DNA from: JAOUEA01 sp963810945
Lineage (GTDB): Bacteria > Actinomycetota > UBA4738 > HRBIN12
DNA: 64,000 bases
Reading direction: 5' to 3'
Assembly: GCA_963810945.1 (NCBI GenBank)
Contig: CAWEPI010000004.1
Location: 868,001-932,000 of the forward strand
The notes under the pieces are model-generated. The model searched no databases, was not told where the DNA came from, and saw only the letters and a program-made list of their open reading frames with translations. The position numbers were made by a program, and so were the translations under genes. Each line of letters starts with the position of its first letter. The first letter of the stretch is position 1. Shown piece after piece: positions 53,474-61,850 of this stretch.

Positions 53474-55677
53474 GCCCCGCTCCCCACGGCAACGACGTCC
53501 TCGGGCTCCGCCTCGCCGGCGATGCCGCTCGTGAGGCCGAACCCGTGCATGTTCACGAGACGGTCGTTCCGCGCGATCAGGAACACCGCGGGCCGCTTGA
53601 AGAAGTACACGACGAACAGGTCGAGCAGCGTCGCCACGCCCAAGGTGAGGGCGAAGCCCCGGACGGAGCTGACCGCGGTGAGGTACAGCACCACCGCGGC
53701 GATCCCCGTCACCGTGTCCGCCGCGACGATCGTGCGGTACGCGCGCTTGAACGCGGGCTGCACCGCCGAGCGCGGCGACTTCCCGGAGCGCACCTCGTCC
53801 TTCAATCGCTCGAAGAACACGATGTAGGAGTCCGCGGTGACGCCGAGCGAGATCACCAGACCCGCGACGCCGGCGAGGGTCATCGCGTAGCCGAAGGTGC
53901 TGCCGGCGAGCGCCACCAGCGCCAGCGCCAGGATCGCCCAGATCGACATCCCGAGGATCGCCACGATGCCGAGCAGCCGGTAGTAGAAGAGCATGTAGAT
54001 GAACAGGAGGATCAGGCCGATCAGCCCGGCGATGATGCCCTGCTTCAAGGACTCGCTGCCGAGCGTCGGGCTGATCGTCGTCACCGACTGGACGTTCAGG
54101 TCGACCGGGAGCGCACCGGCGTTCAACACCGTGGCGAGGTCCTTCGCCTCCTGCTCCGAGAACCCTCCGCTGATCTGACCGCTGCCGCCCGTGATGGGGC
54201 CCTGCACCGCCGGCGCGGAGATGATCTGCCGGTCCACCACGATCGCGATGCGCTTCTGCGGGTCGGTCTGGGGGAGCTGCGCGAGCCGGGTCGTGAGGTC
54301 GGCGAACGCCTTCGACCCCGCGCCGTCGAGTTCGAAGTTCACGACCCACTCGGTGAGGACCTGCGTCTGGGTGCCGCCGCTCAGCACGGCCGTCGCCTTC
54401 GTGACCTGGTCGCCGCTGATCACGACGGGGCCCAGCCGGTACTTGGTGGTGCCGGCCTTGTCCAGATACACCACGTCCTTGCCCGCGAGGGCCTGGAAGC
54501 TGCACGCAGGGGTCGCCTGTTCCTGGGTGGTGCCGCAGGTCACCGGCGTGGTGTCGAAGGATGGATCGCCCTGCGGGATCGTCGACAACACCTGTCGCTG
54601 CTCGAGACGGGCGGTCTTGCCGATCACCGCAAGCAGCCGGTCCTGGCCGGTCTCGCGCTGCTTCGTCTCGGCGGCGGCCTTCGTGATGTAGCACCCGAGG
54701 TCCTGCCCCGCGGAGCTCACGACGCAGAACTCCGTGTCCTCCTTCGCGACGGTGATCGCCTTCAGGGCGGCCTCGGCGGTGGCCTTCGAGGAGAGGCCGC
54801 AGGGCAGTGTCGTGGCGCCGTCCTGGTTGAGCTCCGAGTACGCAGACGGTTGGGGGGACGGGGACGCGCTCGCCGAGGGGGTCGGCGACTTCTTGGCCTT
54901 GCCCGCGGACGGCGTGGCGCTCGCCGAAGGGGTCGGCGTCGTCGACGGCGTGCTGGTCGAAGCGGCGTCGCCGGTGATGCAGTACTTCGTGAGGGCCACC
55001 TTGGTCGTGAGGCCCTTCTGCGCCGTCTGCGCGGCGGCCTGGGAGGGGTAGCACGCCAGTTGGGCGCCGGTCGTGTCGACGAGGCAGTACTCACCGGACG
55101 CGGCGACGGGCGCCTGGGTCGGCGAGGCGGACGGGGACGCCGAGGCGCTGGGGCTCGCAGCGGCCTTCGGCTCGACGGTCAGGGACCCCTTGGCGATGTC
55201 GGCGTCGGCCTGGCTCGCGTAGCACGCGAGCTGCTTCCCGCCCGGGTCGTTCAGGCAGACCTGCGAGACGACGGGCACGATCGTGAGCTCGCCGAGCGCC
55301 TTCTGCACCGTGGCCTGGTCATCGGCGCACCCGTAGTTGGTCCCCTCGCTCCCCACGAGGCAGTACTGCAGCTTCTGCCGCTCCTCGACGGTCCCGTTGG
55401 CGCCACCCGGGATCTGCACGTCGATCGTGCTGCCCGAGACCGCGATCTGCGGCTCGCCCACGCCGAACGCGTCCACGCGGTTGCGGATGTTCTCGAGCGC
55501 CTGATCCATGACGTCCTTGGGCGTGCCCTGAGGCGCCTGGAGGATCACCGAGACCCCACCCTGGAGGTCGAGGCCGAGCTTGGGCTGGAGCGACCCCGTG
55601 ACGAACCCGACGAGCGATGCGACCACGAGAACGCTGACGAGGATGATGCTGACCCACAGGCCGCGGGTGCGCTTCAC
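53470..55677 (-). CDS. secD: protein translocase subunit SecD with repeated Cys-X10-Cys insert
   Basis: Sec translocon component of 735 residues, clearly longer than typical actinobacterial SecD (about 570-600). The first membrane helix (about residues 8-29) and LGLDLQGGVSVILQ are normal. So are the late P1 part (WVVNFELDGAGSKAFADLT, GGFSEQEAKDLATVLNAGALPV) and the five C-terminal helices (DSYIVFFERLKDE, KRAYRTIVAADTVTGIAA). Between about residues 101 and 395 lie cysteine pairs 106/117, 141/152, 198/209, 318/329 and 381/392, each with ten residues between, plus a split pair 233/293. Ser/Pro/Ala linkers separate some of them. The GTG overlaps the HD-gene stop. Confidence 0.93.
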   Translation of the reverse strand: MKRTRGLWVSIILVSVLVVASLVGFVTGSLQPKLGLDLQGGVSVILQAPQGTPKDVMDQALENIRNRVDAFGVGEPQIAVSGSTIDVQIPGGANGTVEERQKLQYCLVGSEGTNYGCADDQATVQKALGELTIVPVVSQVCLNDPGGKQLACYASQADADIAKGSLTVEPKAAASPSASASPSASPTQAPVAASGEYCLVDTTGAQLACYPSQAAAQTAQKGLTTKVALTKYCITGDAASTSTPSTTPTPSASATPSAGKAKKSPTPSASASPSPQPSAYSELNQDGATTLPCGLSSKATAEAALKAITVAKEDTEFCVVSSAGQDLGCYITKAAAETKQRETGQDRLLAVIGKTARLEQRQVLSTIPQGDPSFDTTPVTCGTTQEQATPACSFQALAGKDVVYLDKAGTTKYRLGPVVISGDQVTKATAVLSGGTQTQVLTEWVVNFELDGAGSKAFADLTTRLAQLPQTDPQKRIAIVVDRQIISAPAVQGPITGGSGQISGGFSEQEAKDLATVLNAGALPVDLNVQSVTTISPTLGSESLKQGIIAGLIGLILLFIYMLFYYRLLGIVAILGMSIWAILALALVALAGSTFGYAMTLAGVAGLVISLGVTADSYIVFFERLKDEVRSGKSPRSAVQPAFKRAYRTIVAADTVTGIAAVVLYLTAVSSVRGFALTLGVATLLDLFVVYFFKRPAVFLIARNDRLVNMHGFGLTSGIAGEAEPEDVVAVGSGA

Positions 55678-56402
55678 GCCAACTCCGCCCCGTTGATGAC
55701 CAGGCGGAAGCGCGCATCCAGGCACTCAGCGGCGTGCCGGCACATCTGCATACGACCGAGGAAGATCTCGAAGTACTCCATGACCTGGCTGATCTGCGTA
55801 TCGATGGTCAGCTCGAGGCTGACGGTACGGGCACCGGAGTCTACCCGTAGGAACGACTGTTCGACGGCATGGTTCACCCGATCGTGGATGTCGAACGCGA
55901 TCTGCCCCGACTTGCGGACCCGGCTGCGGTGAACGTCGGACTTGTCCGCCAGGATCACGGCCGCGGAGATCGCAGAGACGGCCGTCCCCTCGGTCTCCTC
56001 ATGGTTGGCGATCGCCGCCATGATGGGCATCAGGTCGGGCGCGGGCACCGAGTCGCGGAGCGCTTGATACGTGAGGATCGCGCCCGTCTGGCCGTGCGCA
56101 TCGCGCGCGAGGGCGTTGCCCACGTCGTGCAAGTAGCCCGCAACGCACGCGAGGGTGGCGTCGCGCTCGGAGAACTCGAGGCGGGCCAGCACCTGATAGG
56201 CGATCTTGGCCACGAGGTTGGCATGGCGGAACCCGTGCTCCGTGTAGCCCATGGCCTCCATCACGCGGTCCGCGGAGGCGATGTAGAGCGAGAGCTCCTC
56301 GTTGGCCTGGACGTCCGCGAGGGTGACGCCGGGCAGGGCGGCCGGTGGCGCCGGGTCCGCGGGGTCGGTCTCCCGGGGGTCGAGCGGCTCGGAGATGCTC
56401 AC
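55674..56402 (-). CDS. HD-domain metal-dependent phosphohydrolase
   Basis: A 242-residue cytoplasmic protein with the HD signature: HGFRHANLVAKIAY (about residues 56-69), AGYLHDVGNALARD (about 87-100) and NHEETEG (about 132-138), supplying His and Asp metal ligands. The C-terminal part (about 180-242) is a separate domain of unknown role. HD proteins of this type hydrolyse nucleotides or cyclic dinucleotides; the substrate here is unknown. Its placement between yajC and secD, with GTGA overlaps on both sides, is unusual and suggests a link to secretion or simply coupled expression. Confidence 0.82.
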   Translation of the reverse strand: MSISEPLDPRETDPADPAPPAALPGVTLADVQANEELSLYIASADRVMEAMGYTEHGFRHANLVAKIAYQVLARLEFSERDATLACVAGYLHDVGNALARDAHGQTGAILTYQALRDSVPAPDLMPIMAAIANHEETEGTAVSAISAAVILADKSDVHRSRVRKSGQIAFDIHDRVNHAVEQSFLRVDSGARTVSLELTIDTQISQVMEYFEIFLGRMQMCRHAAECLDARFRLVINGAELA

Positions 56403-56821
56403 AGCTCCTTGATCTGTCCTGGCTGTTCCGGGCCGTCGGAGGTGTCCTCGTCCCCCACGTCTTGCTCGTCGCCCTGCTGCTCGTCCTGGTCCTCGTCGTC
56501 GTCCTCGTAGTCCGCGTAGTCCTCGTCGACCGTCACGCGCCGGCCGATCCCCGCGCGCAGCAGCTTGATCTCCGTGCCGGGGGCGATCGCGACGGTGACC
56601 GTGCCCTCCTCGTCGTCGATCGACATCACGACCCCGTAGATGCCCGCGGTCGTGATGATCTCGTCCCCCTCGGAGATGGTGTTGATCAGCTCCTGCTGCG
56701 CGCGCTGGCGGCGCTGCTGCGGACGCAGGATCATGAAGTAGAAGAGGCCTCCCAGCAGCAGGAAGGGGATGAGGAGCCCGGCCGCGCTGCCGCCGCTGGA
56801 TTGAGCGATGAGCTGGAACAT
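56399..56821 (-). CDS. yajC: preprotein translocase accessory subunit YajC
   Basis: Small Sec-associated membrane protein. The ATG at 56821 has a GAAGGA site seven bases upstream and gives 140 residues; a GTG two codons earlier would sit too close to that site. It has one membrane helix (about residues 14-33) followed by FMILRPQQRRQRAQQELINTI and the conserved GDEIITTAGIYGVV. The tail of about 45 residues is extremely acidic (Asp/Glu/Gln). It begins the yajC-HD-secD-secF group. Confidence 0.92.
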   Translation of the reverse strand: MFQLIAQSSGGSAAGLLIPFLLLGGLFYFMILRPQQRRQRAQQELINTISEGDEIITTAGIYGVVMSIDDEEGTVTVAIAPGTEIKLLRAGIGRRVTVDEDYADYEDDDEDQDEQQGDEQDVGDEDTSDGPEQPGQIKEL

Positions 56822-56887
56822 GGTCACGTCCTTCGGAAATCGATGCGAGCTGGGAGTCTACAAGCCGGGCCTCGCCCTGAAGCCCTC

Positions 56888-57904
56888 CTAGAGGGGCAGC
56901 GTCCCCGGCGCCGTGACCCCGAGATGGCGATAGGCGTGCTCCGTGGCGACGCGGCCTCGTGGGGTGCGCTTGAGGAACCCGAGCTGGAGCAGGAAGGGCT
57001 CCACCACGTCCTCGACCGTGTCGGTCTCCTCCCCCACCGCTGCCGCGAGCGTCGAGAGCCCCACCGGACCCCCGCCGAACTTCTCCACCAGGCTCCGCAG
57101 GATGGCGTGGTCCAGCCGGTCCAGCCCCTCCTCGTCGACCTCGAACACGGCGAGGCCGTCGCGCGCGATCGTGCCCGTGATGGCTCCCTCGTGCCGCACC
57201 TCGGCGAAATCGCGCACCCTGCGCAGCAGGCGGTTGGCGATCCGGGGGGTTCCGCGGGCGCGCCGCGCGATCTCGAGCGCTCCCTCCTCGTCGGTGCGCA
57301 CCTCGAGGATGCCGGCTGACCGACCCACGATCTGCGTCAGCTCCTGCACCGAGTAGTAGTCGAGGCGCGGGGAGAAGCCGAAGCGCTCGCGCAGCGGCAG
57401 GGTGATGCGCCCCGGCCGCGTCGTGGCGCCCACGAGCGTGAAGCGCGGCAGCTCCAGGCGGATCGAGCGCGCCGTCGGACCCTTGCCCAGCACGACGTCG
57501 AGGTTGAAGTCCTCGAGCGCCGGATAGAGCACCTCCTCGACCTGGCGGGGCATGCGGTGGATCTCGTCCACGAAGAGCACGTCGCCGTCCTCGAGGTTGG
57601 TGAGGATCGCGGCGAGGTCGCTCGGGCGGTCGAGCGCGGGGCCGGAGGTGGGCTGGAACCCGGCCTCCATCGCGTTCGCGACGATCTGGGCCAGCGTGGT
57701 CTTTCCCAGGCCGGGAGGGCCGCTGAAGAGCAGGTGGTCCACCGACTCGCCCCGGCGCCGCGCGCCGTCGATCAGGAGCTGGAGCTGCTCCTTCACGCGT
57801 TCCTGCCCCACGAAGTCCGCGAGCGTCGTGGGTCGCAGGGCGACATCGAACTCGCGATCCTCGGGATCCACGGCCGCGGCCTCGATCAGGCGGTCGTCAT
57901 CCAT
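56888..57904 (-). CDS. ruvB: Holliday junction branch-migration ATPase RuvB
   Basis: Hexameric AAA+ motor of branch migration. The 338-residue protein has LRPTTLADFVGQERVKEQL (about residues 23-41), Walker A SGPPGLGKTTLAQ (about 62-74), Walker B VLFVDEIHRM, sensor 1 VGATTRPG, the arginine finger in PLRERFG and the C-terminal winged-helix domain ending GRVATEHAYRHLG. It follows ruvA by two bases. Confidence 0.97.
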   Translation of the reverse strand: MDDDRLIEAAAVDPEDREFDVALRPTTLADFVGQERVKEQLQLLIDGARRRGESVDHLLFSGPPGLGKTTLAQIVANAMEAGFQPTSGPALDRPSDLAAILTNLEDGDVLFVDEIHRMPRQVEEVLYPALEDFNLDVVLGKGPTARSIRLELPRFTLVGATTRPGRITLPLRERFGFSPRLDYYSVQELTQIVGRSAGILEVRTDEEGALEIARRARGTPRIANRLLRRVRDFAEVRHEGAITGTIARDGLAVFEVDEEGLDRLDHAILRSLVEKFGGGPVGLSTLAAAVGEETDTVEDVVEPFLLQLGFLKRTPRGRVATEHAYRHLGVTAPGTLPL

Positions 57905-57906
57905 CC

Positions 57907-58473
57907 TCAGCGCCCGACCTTCTGCAGCGCCGCGCGCAGCAGGTCCTCGACAGGGCGGCCGTCCGACTCGACACCCGAGAGCGCGTCGCCGGCCTCGGCG
58001 GGCGTGAGCCCGAGCGCGATCAGGGCTTCGCGCGTCTCCGCGAGCGGTCCCTCCACCAGGACGATGCCCTCGCCGCCGAGCTTGTCCCGCAGGTCGAGCA
58101 CCACCCGCTGGGCTACCTTCTTCCCGACGCCCGGCACGACCGTGAGGGCGGCGTCGTCGCCGGCCACCACCGCGCGGCGAAGGGCGTCGGGGGTCAGGGC
58201 CGAGAGGAACGAGAGGGCCACCTTCGGGCCCACACCGGAGACGCCCGTCAGCAGATCGAAGAGCGTCCGTTCGTCCGTGGTGGTGAAGCCGTACAGGGTC
58301 ATGGCGTCGTCGCGCACGACCATGCGCGTGTGCACGCGGACGCGCTTCCCGGCCGCCGGGAGCTTGCCCACGACCGACGAGGGCACCAACACCTCGTACC
58401 CAACGCCCGCCACGTTGAGCACCGCCCGGTTCGCGCCCTTCTCCACGACCTCGCCCTCGAGGAAGGAGATCAT
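57907..58473 (-). CDS. ruvA: Holliday junction binding protein RuvA
   Basis: Tetrameric DNA-binding protein that loads RuvB on junctions. The 188-residue product has the N-terminal OB domain (MISFLEGEVVEKG, VGYEVLVPSS), the tandem helix-hairpin-helix region with LLTGVSGVGPKVALSFLSAL and VVPGVGKKVAQRVVLDLRDK, and the mobile C-terminal domain that touches RuvB. The ATG at 58473 overlaps the ruvC stop as ATGA; the open frame further upstream lies inside ruvC and is not coding. Confidence 0.96.
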   Translation of the reverse strand: MISFLEGEVVEKGANRAVLNVAGVGYEVLVPSSVVGKLPAAGKRVRVHTRMVVRDDAMTLYGFTTTDERTLFDLLTGVSGVGPKVALSFLSALTPDALRRAVVAGDDAALTVVPGVGKKVAQRVVLDLRDKLGGEGIVLVEGPLAETREALIALGLTPAEAGDALSGVESDGRPVEDLLRAALQKVGR

Positions 58474-59027
58474 CGCGTCCCCGAGCGCGCGGCGGCGCGC
58501 GTGTGAACTGGCGCGGCGGCGCGCGATCCTGCGCGCGCGGCGGCGCGCGCTCGCGCCCCGGTGAGGTGGGTGAGAGCGACGGCGACGGCGTCGGCGGCGT
58601 CCGGCTGCTCCGGCACGTCGCGGAGCCCGTGCACGCGCACGAGCGCTCGGTGGACCTGGGCCTTGTCGGCGTTGCCCATCCCGGTCACGGCGTCCTTGAC
58701 CTGGGTCGGGCTGTACTCCTCGACCGCGAGTCCGGCCTCCGCCGCCACCACCATGACCGCGCCCGTCGCCCGCGCGACGGTGAGGGCACTCACCTGGTTC
58801 CGGTTGAACGCCACCCGCTCCACCGCCACGGAGGTGGGGACATGCACGGCGATGGCGGCCCGCACCGCCGCGGCCAGTATCCCGAGCCGTTCGGCCTCGT
58901 CGAGATCCGCGGACGTCCGGACGGTGTCGCTCCACACGAGCGACGCCGTGCGGCCGCGCCGGCCCACCACGGCGAGGCCGAGACGCGCCACGCCTGGATC
59001 CACACCGAGCACGAGGTCATCGAACAT
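58470..59027 (-). CDS. ruvC: crossover junction endodeoxyribonuclease RuvC with repetitive C-terminal tail
   Basis: Resolves Holliday junctions by paired cleavage. The ATG at 59027 gives 185 residues, starting MFDDLVLGVDPGVARLG with the first catalytic Asp; later acidic residues are in VAVERVAF and DAADAVAVALTHL. Longer starts would lie inside the promoter. The last 30 or so residues (Ala/Arg-rich) are encoded by a 24-base tandem repeat and are absent from typical RuvC. The stop overlaps ruvA. The ruvC-ruvA-ruvB order is standard for actinobacteria. Confidence 0.95.
   Translation of the reverse strand: MFDDLVLGVDPGVARLGLAVVGRRGRTASLVWSDTVRTSADLDEAERLGILAAAVRAAIAVHVPTSVAVERVAFNRNQVSALTVARATGAVMVVAAEAGLAVEEYSPTQVKDAVTGMGNADKAQVHRALVRVHGLRDVPEQPDAADAVAVALTHLTGARARAAARAGSRAAAPVHTRAAARSGTR
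58487..58548. repeat. 24-base tandem repeat in the 3' end of ruvC
   Basis: The 14-mer GCGCGGCGGCGCGC occurs three times at exact 24-base spacing (58487, 58511, 58535). In frame this gives an eight-residue periodic Ala/Arg-rich tail of RuvC. Confidence 0.7.
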
Positions 59028-59037
59028 CCGTTCGCCG

Positions 59038-59066
59038 AGTGTATGGGGCCCGGCGGCCGGGGGCAA
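59038..59066 (-). promoter_or_regulatory. predicted promoter for ruvCAB, near-leaderless
   Basis: On the minus strand TTGCCC (59066-59061) and TACACT (59043-59038) are separated by exactly 17 bases, a good SigA-type match. Transcription would start only about four bases before the ruvC ATG, so the mRNA would be almost leaderless. Confidence 0.6.
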
Positions 59067-59106
59067 CGACCGCGGGGGGGCCGTGGGCGGGTCCGATATG
59101 GACGTA

Positions 59107-59165
59107 CCGAGGCCCTCCGCCCCGGGGGGGAACGGCGATCCTGTTCCCCGGGCGAAGGGCCTCGG
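59107..59165 (-). terminator. large hairpin after the beta-propeller gene
   Basis: CCGAGGCCCT (59107-59116) and AGGGCCTCGG (59156-59165) form a perfect ten-base-pair outer stem, extended inside by CCCCGGGG-type pairing. It lies about 20 bases after the stop of the secreted protein gene and before the ruvC promoter, so it likely separates the two transcripts. Confidence 0.6.
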
Positions 59166-59183
59166 CGCTTCCGGCGGTCGGGG

Positions 59184-61748
59184 CTAAGGGGCTCCGATCT
59201 GCCACATCCCGCGACCGTGCGTGGCGGTCACGATGTCGCCGTCCGGCGTGGTGAACAGATCGTTCGGAACGGCATGCGGCAGCGCACGCCCGTACCGCGA
59301 CCACTTGCCGGGCGCGTTCTCAGAGGTCACGAACACGCCGACGTCCATGGAGACGACGAGCTTGCCGCCCGACATCACCAGGTCGTCGCCCGGCGCGTCC
59401 GGCAGGTTGCCGCTGATGTCCTTCCACGTCGCCCCGCCGTCCTTGGACTCGAAGACGTGGCCCACGCCACCGCCCGGGATCCACCGGCGGGAGTACCCGC
59501 TGTAGATCGCGTAGACGTGCCCGGCGTCGGCGGGATCGACCACCATGTTGGCGATCACGCGCTGCGGCAGCTGGTCGCCGCCGTTGTGCATCCCGGGTCC
59601 GGCCACCGTGTGCCACGTCCCGCCGTAGTTCGTGTCGATCCCGGCGTAGAAGACGTCCGCCGGGTTGCAGCCGTTGCCGCAGTAGCCCGCGTACGTGGTG
59701 GATCCGTTCACCGCGAGAGCCGTGATCGAGCTCGCCTCGCCGGTGTCGTGCACGATCTTCCAATCGCATGCCGAGGCGGAGCAGTGCGTTCCCCACCCCT
59801 TCGTGGAGTCCCACACGTAGCGGCCGCCCGCCACCCAGTGACCGTTCACGTCCTTCACGTCGGCCGTGAACGGCGCGATGAAGCGCGGGCTCGGGTCGCA
59901 CGGGTTCGGGGTGTAGGTGAACGCGCCGCACGCCGGGCTGATCTCCCGCCAGGCGGACGTCGAGCCGTCCGAGCGACCGCCGTTCGTGGTCAGGAACATG
60001 TCCAGGCCCACGTACTCCTGGACCGTCCGGTTGGCGTTATTCGGATCGACGATCACGTCGCCGCCGTCTCCGCCGAACGGGGACACCATCGTCGACGTGT
60101 TCGTGCGCAGGAACGATCCGCCGTTGTCCTGGAGGCCGCCCCAGTAGCCGAGCGCGCCGCCGCTGAGTGCCCCAGCGCCGCCGTAGTAGTACTGCAGCGT
60201 GCGCAGGTCGGCGTTGTGACTCGACCACGAGTCGCCGCGCAGGCCCCGGCTGTAGATCCCTCCGTCGTTGCCGAGCCAGACGCGCCCGCCGCCGAAGGCG
60301 ATCGCGTGCTGGTCGGGGTGCGTGGTCGGCGGACAGTTCGTGGGCCCGCCGGCCACGTAGCAGTCCAGGCCGAAGTTCCAGTAGGGCCCGACCGTCACCC
60401 AGCGCTGCCCGCCGTTCGTGGACTCGAAGACCTCCTCGAGGCCCACGTACACATGGTTGGGCCTGTCGGGGTCGACGCCGACCAGCTGGTCGTACCAGGT
60501 CTGGATACCGGGCGAGTACCCGAACCCGAACCCCAGGGCGTTGTTCGGAGAGTTCCCGAGCTCCTTGGAGCCGGCGCCCAGGCGCCATGGGCCGGCGACG
60601 TTGCCGGACGGCGAGAAGTAGATGCCCATCAGTGCCGTCTCGGGGTTGAACAGGTATTTGTGGATCGACTCGACCACCGCGTACAGGCGGCCGTTGGACG
60701 CGTACGCGAAGCTCGACCGGCCGATCTGCGCTGCGTTGATGCCCTTGGTCTGCACCATGTGCCACGTGTTACCGCCGTCGGTGGACTCGTAGAACCCGTT
60801 GTAGTCCGTGTACCCACCGCGCCACGCGACGTTCGCGATGACGGTCTTGCCGTTGGTGTGCGGCTTCACCTGCACGTCGTTGGCGAAGGTGAATCCGTAT
60901 GGCCCCGGCGTTCCGGGGCGCAGGACGAGGCTCCACTTCTTCGTCAGGGAGCCTCCCGCGCTGCGACGCCAGACGCCGTTGCTGGCGGCCGCGTAGAGCT
61001 TGCCCTCGCCGTCGAAGGTGAGGTGCCCGATCATCTGGTGATCGATCTCCTTGCCGCCGACGTGCTTCCAGGTGTTGCCGTCGTCGGTTGAGCGGTACAC
61101 ACCCATGCCCATGAAGCTGTCGGACGAGGTGTTGGACTCGCCGGTGCCCACCCAGACCGAGTGATCGACCGGGTTCACGGCGAGCGACCCGATCGACGTC
61201 GTGGGCAGGAAGTCGGTGAGCGGGGTCCAGTGGTCGCCGCCGTCCGTCGAGCGCCATACGCCCCCGTCGGCGCCTCCGGCGAAGACCGTGTGTCCGTCGA
61301 GCGCCAACGCCGTCATGCGTCCGGTCACCCAACCGGGGCCGGGGCCGCCGCCGCCCGCGTTGGAGATGACCGGGTCGGCGAAGTTCAGGTCGTCTGCGTT
61401 GTAGGGCTTCGTGGTCACCTCCGACCACGGGCCGCCCACGACCGGGAGGCGCCGAGCGTCCGCCACGGCGTGGCTGAGCGCTCCCGCAGGACCGAAACGT
61501 GGCTCCGCCCATTGGTTGGCGCCCTCCTGGATCTCCGCGGCGCCCTCGGCGTCACCGCCATCGCCCTCCTTCGCCGTGGTGTTGGACGCGATCTCCCGCT
61601 GTGAACTGCGCTCGAGTGACGAGGAACGCTTGAGCGTCCCGGAACGCGAACCGGCCGCCAGTCCGGGGACTGCGGCCGCTGTCACCATGCCTACCACCGC
61701 GAGCGTCGCCACGAATAGGCGCGCGCGTCTCACACTGCGCTGGGCCAT
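59184..61748 (-). CDS. secreted beta-propeller protein with BNR/Asp-box repeats
   Basis: An 854-residue exported protein. The signal peptide has a basic start, a hydrophobic core (about residues 10-25) and a probable cleavage near AAG at 31-33. A charged Ser/Thr region follows to about residue 105. The rest is a sortilin/xyloglucanase-like beta-propeller with Asp boxes: STDGGDHW (167), STDDGNTW (220), STDGGNTW (322), and later STNGGQRW, TTNGGRSD and SKDGGATW. Several cysteines suggest extracellular disulfides. Related folds include glycoside hydrolase family 74 and sialidase-like proteins, but I cannot identify catalytic residues or a substrate. It interrupts an otherwise housekeeping stretch. 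Confidence 0.82.
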   Translation of the reverse strand: MAQRSVRRARLFVATLAVVGMVTAAAVPGLAAGSRSGTLKRSSSLERSSQREIASNTTAKEGDGGDAEGAAEIQEGANQWAEPRFGPAGALSHAVADARRLPVVGGPWSEVTTKPYNADDLNFADPVISNAGGGGPGPGWVTGRMTALALDGHTVFAGGADGGVWRSTDGGDHWTPLTDFLPTTSIGSLAVNPVDHSVWVGTGESNTSSDSFMGMGVYRSTDDGNTWKHVGGKEIDHQMIGHLTFDGEGKLYAAASNGVWRRSAGGSLTKKWSLVLRPGTPGPYGFTFANDVQVKPHTNGKTVIANVAWRGGYTDYNGFYESTDGGNTWHMVQTKGINAAQIGRSSFAYASNGRLYAVVESIHKYLFNPETALMGIYFSPSGNVAGPWRLGAGSKELGNSPNNALGFGFGYSPGIQTWYDQLVGVDPDRPNHVYVGLEEVFESTNGGQRWVTVGPYWNFGLDCYVAGGPTNCPPTTHPDQHAIAFGGGRVWLGNDGGIYSRGLRGDSWSSHNADLRTLQYYYGGAGALSGGALGYWGGLQDNGGSFLRTNTSTMVSPFGGDGGDVIVDPNNANRTVQEYVGLDMFLTTNGGRSDGSTSAWREISPACGAFTYTPNPCDPSPRFIAPFTADVKDVNGHWVAGGRYVWDSTKGWGTHCSASACDWKIVHDTGEASSITALAVNGSTTYAGYCGNGCNPADVFYAGIDTNYGGTWHTVAGPGMHNGGDQLPQRVIANMVVDPADAGHVYAIYSGYSRRWIPGGGVGHVFESKDGGATWKDISGNLPDAPGDDLVMSGGKLVVSMDVGVFVTSENAPGKWSRYGRALPHAVPNDLFTTPDGDIVTATHGRGMWQIGAP

Positions 61749-61783
61749 GCGGAATACCCCTCCCGTGAGTGCGTACGGCGGAA

Positions 61784-61813
61784 ACCCTAGGTCGTTCGCC
61801 GGTCGGAGCGCAA
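61784..61813 (-). promoter_or_regulatory. candidate promoter for the beta-propeller gene
   Basis: TTGCGC (61813-61808) and TAGGGT (61789-61784) on the minus strand are 18 bases apart, fitting TTGnnn and TAnnnT. A GGGAGGGG ribosome-binding site precedes the ATG at 61748. Confidence 0.45.
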
Positions 61814-61850
61814 TCGGCCGATGGGCTAAATCTTCGGGGCCCCGCGCCGC

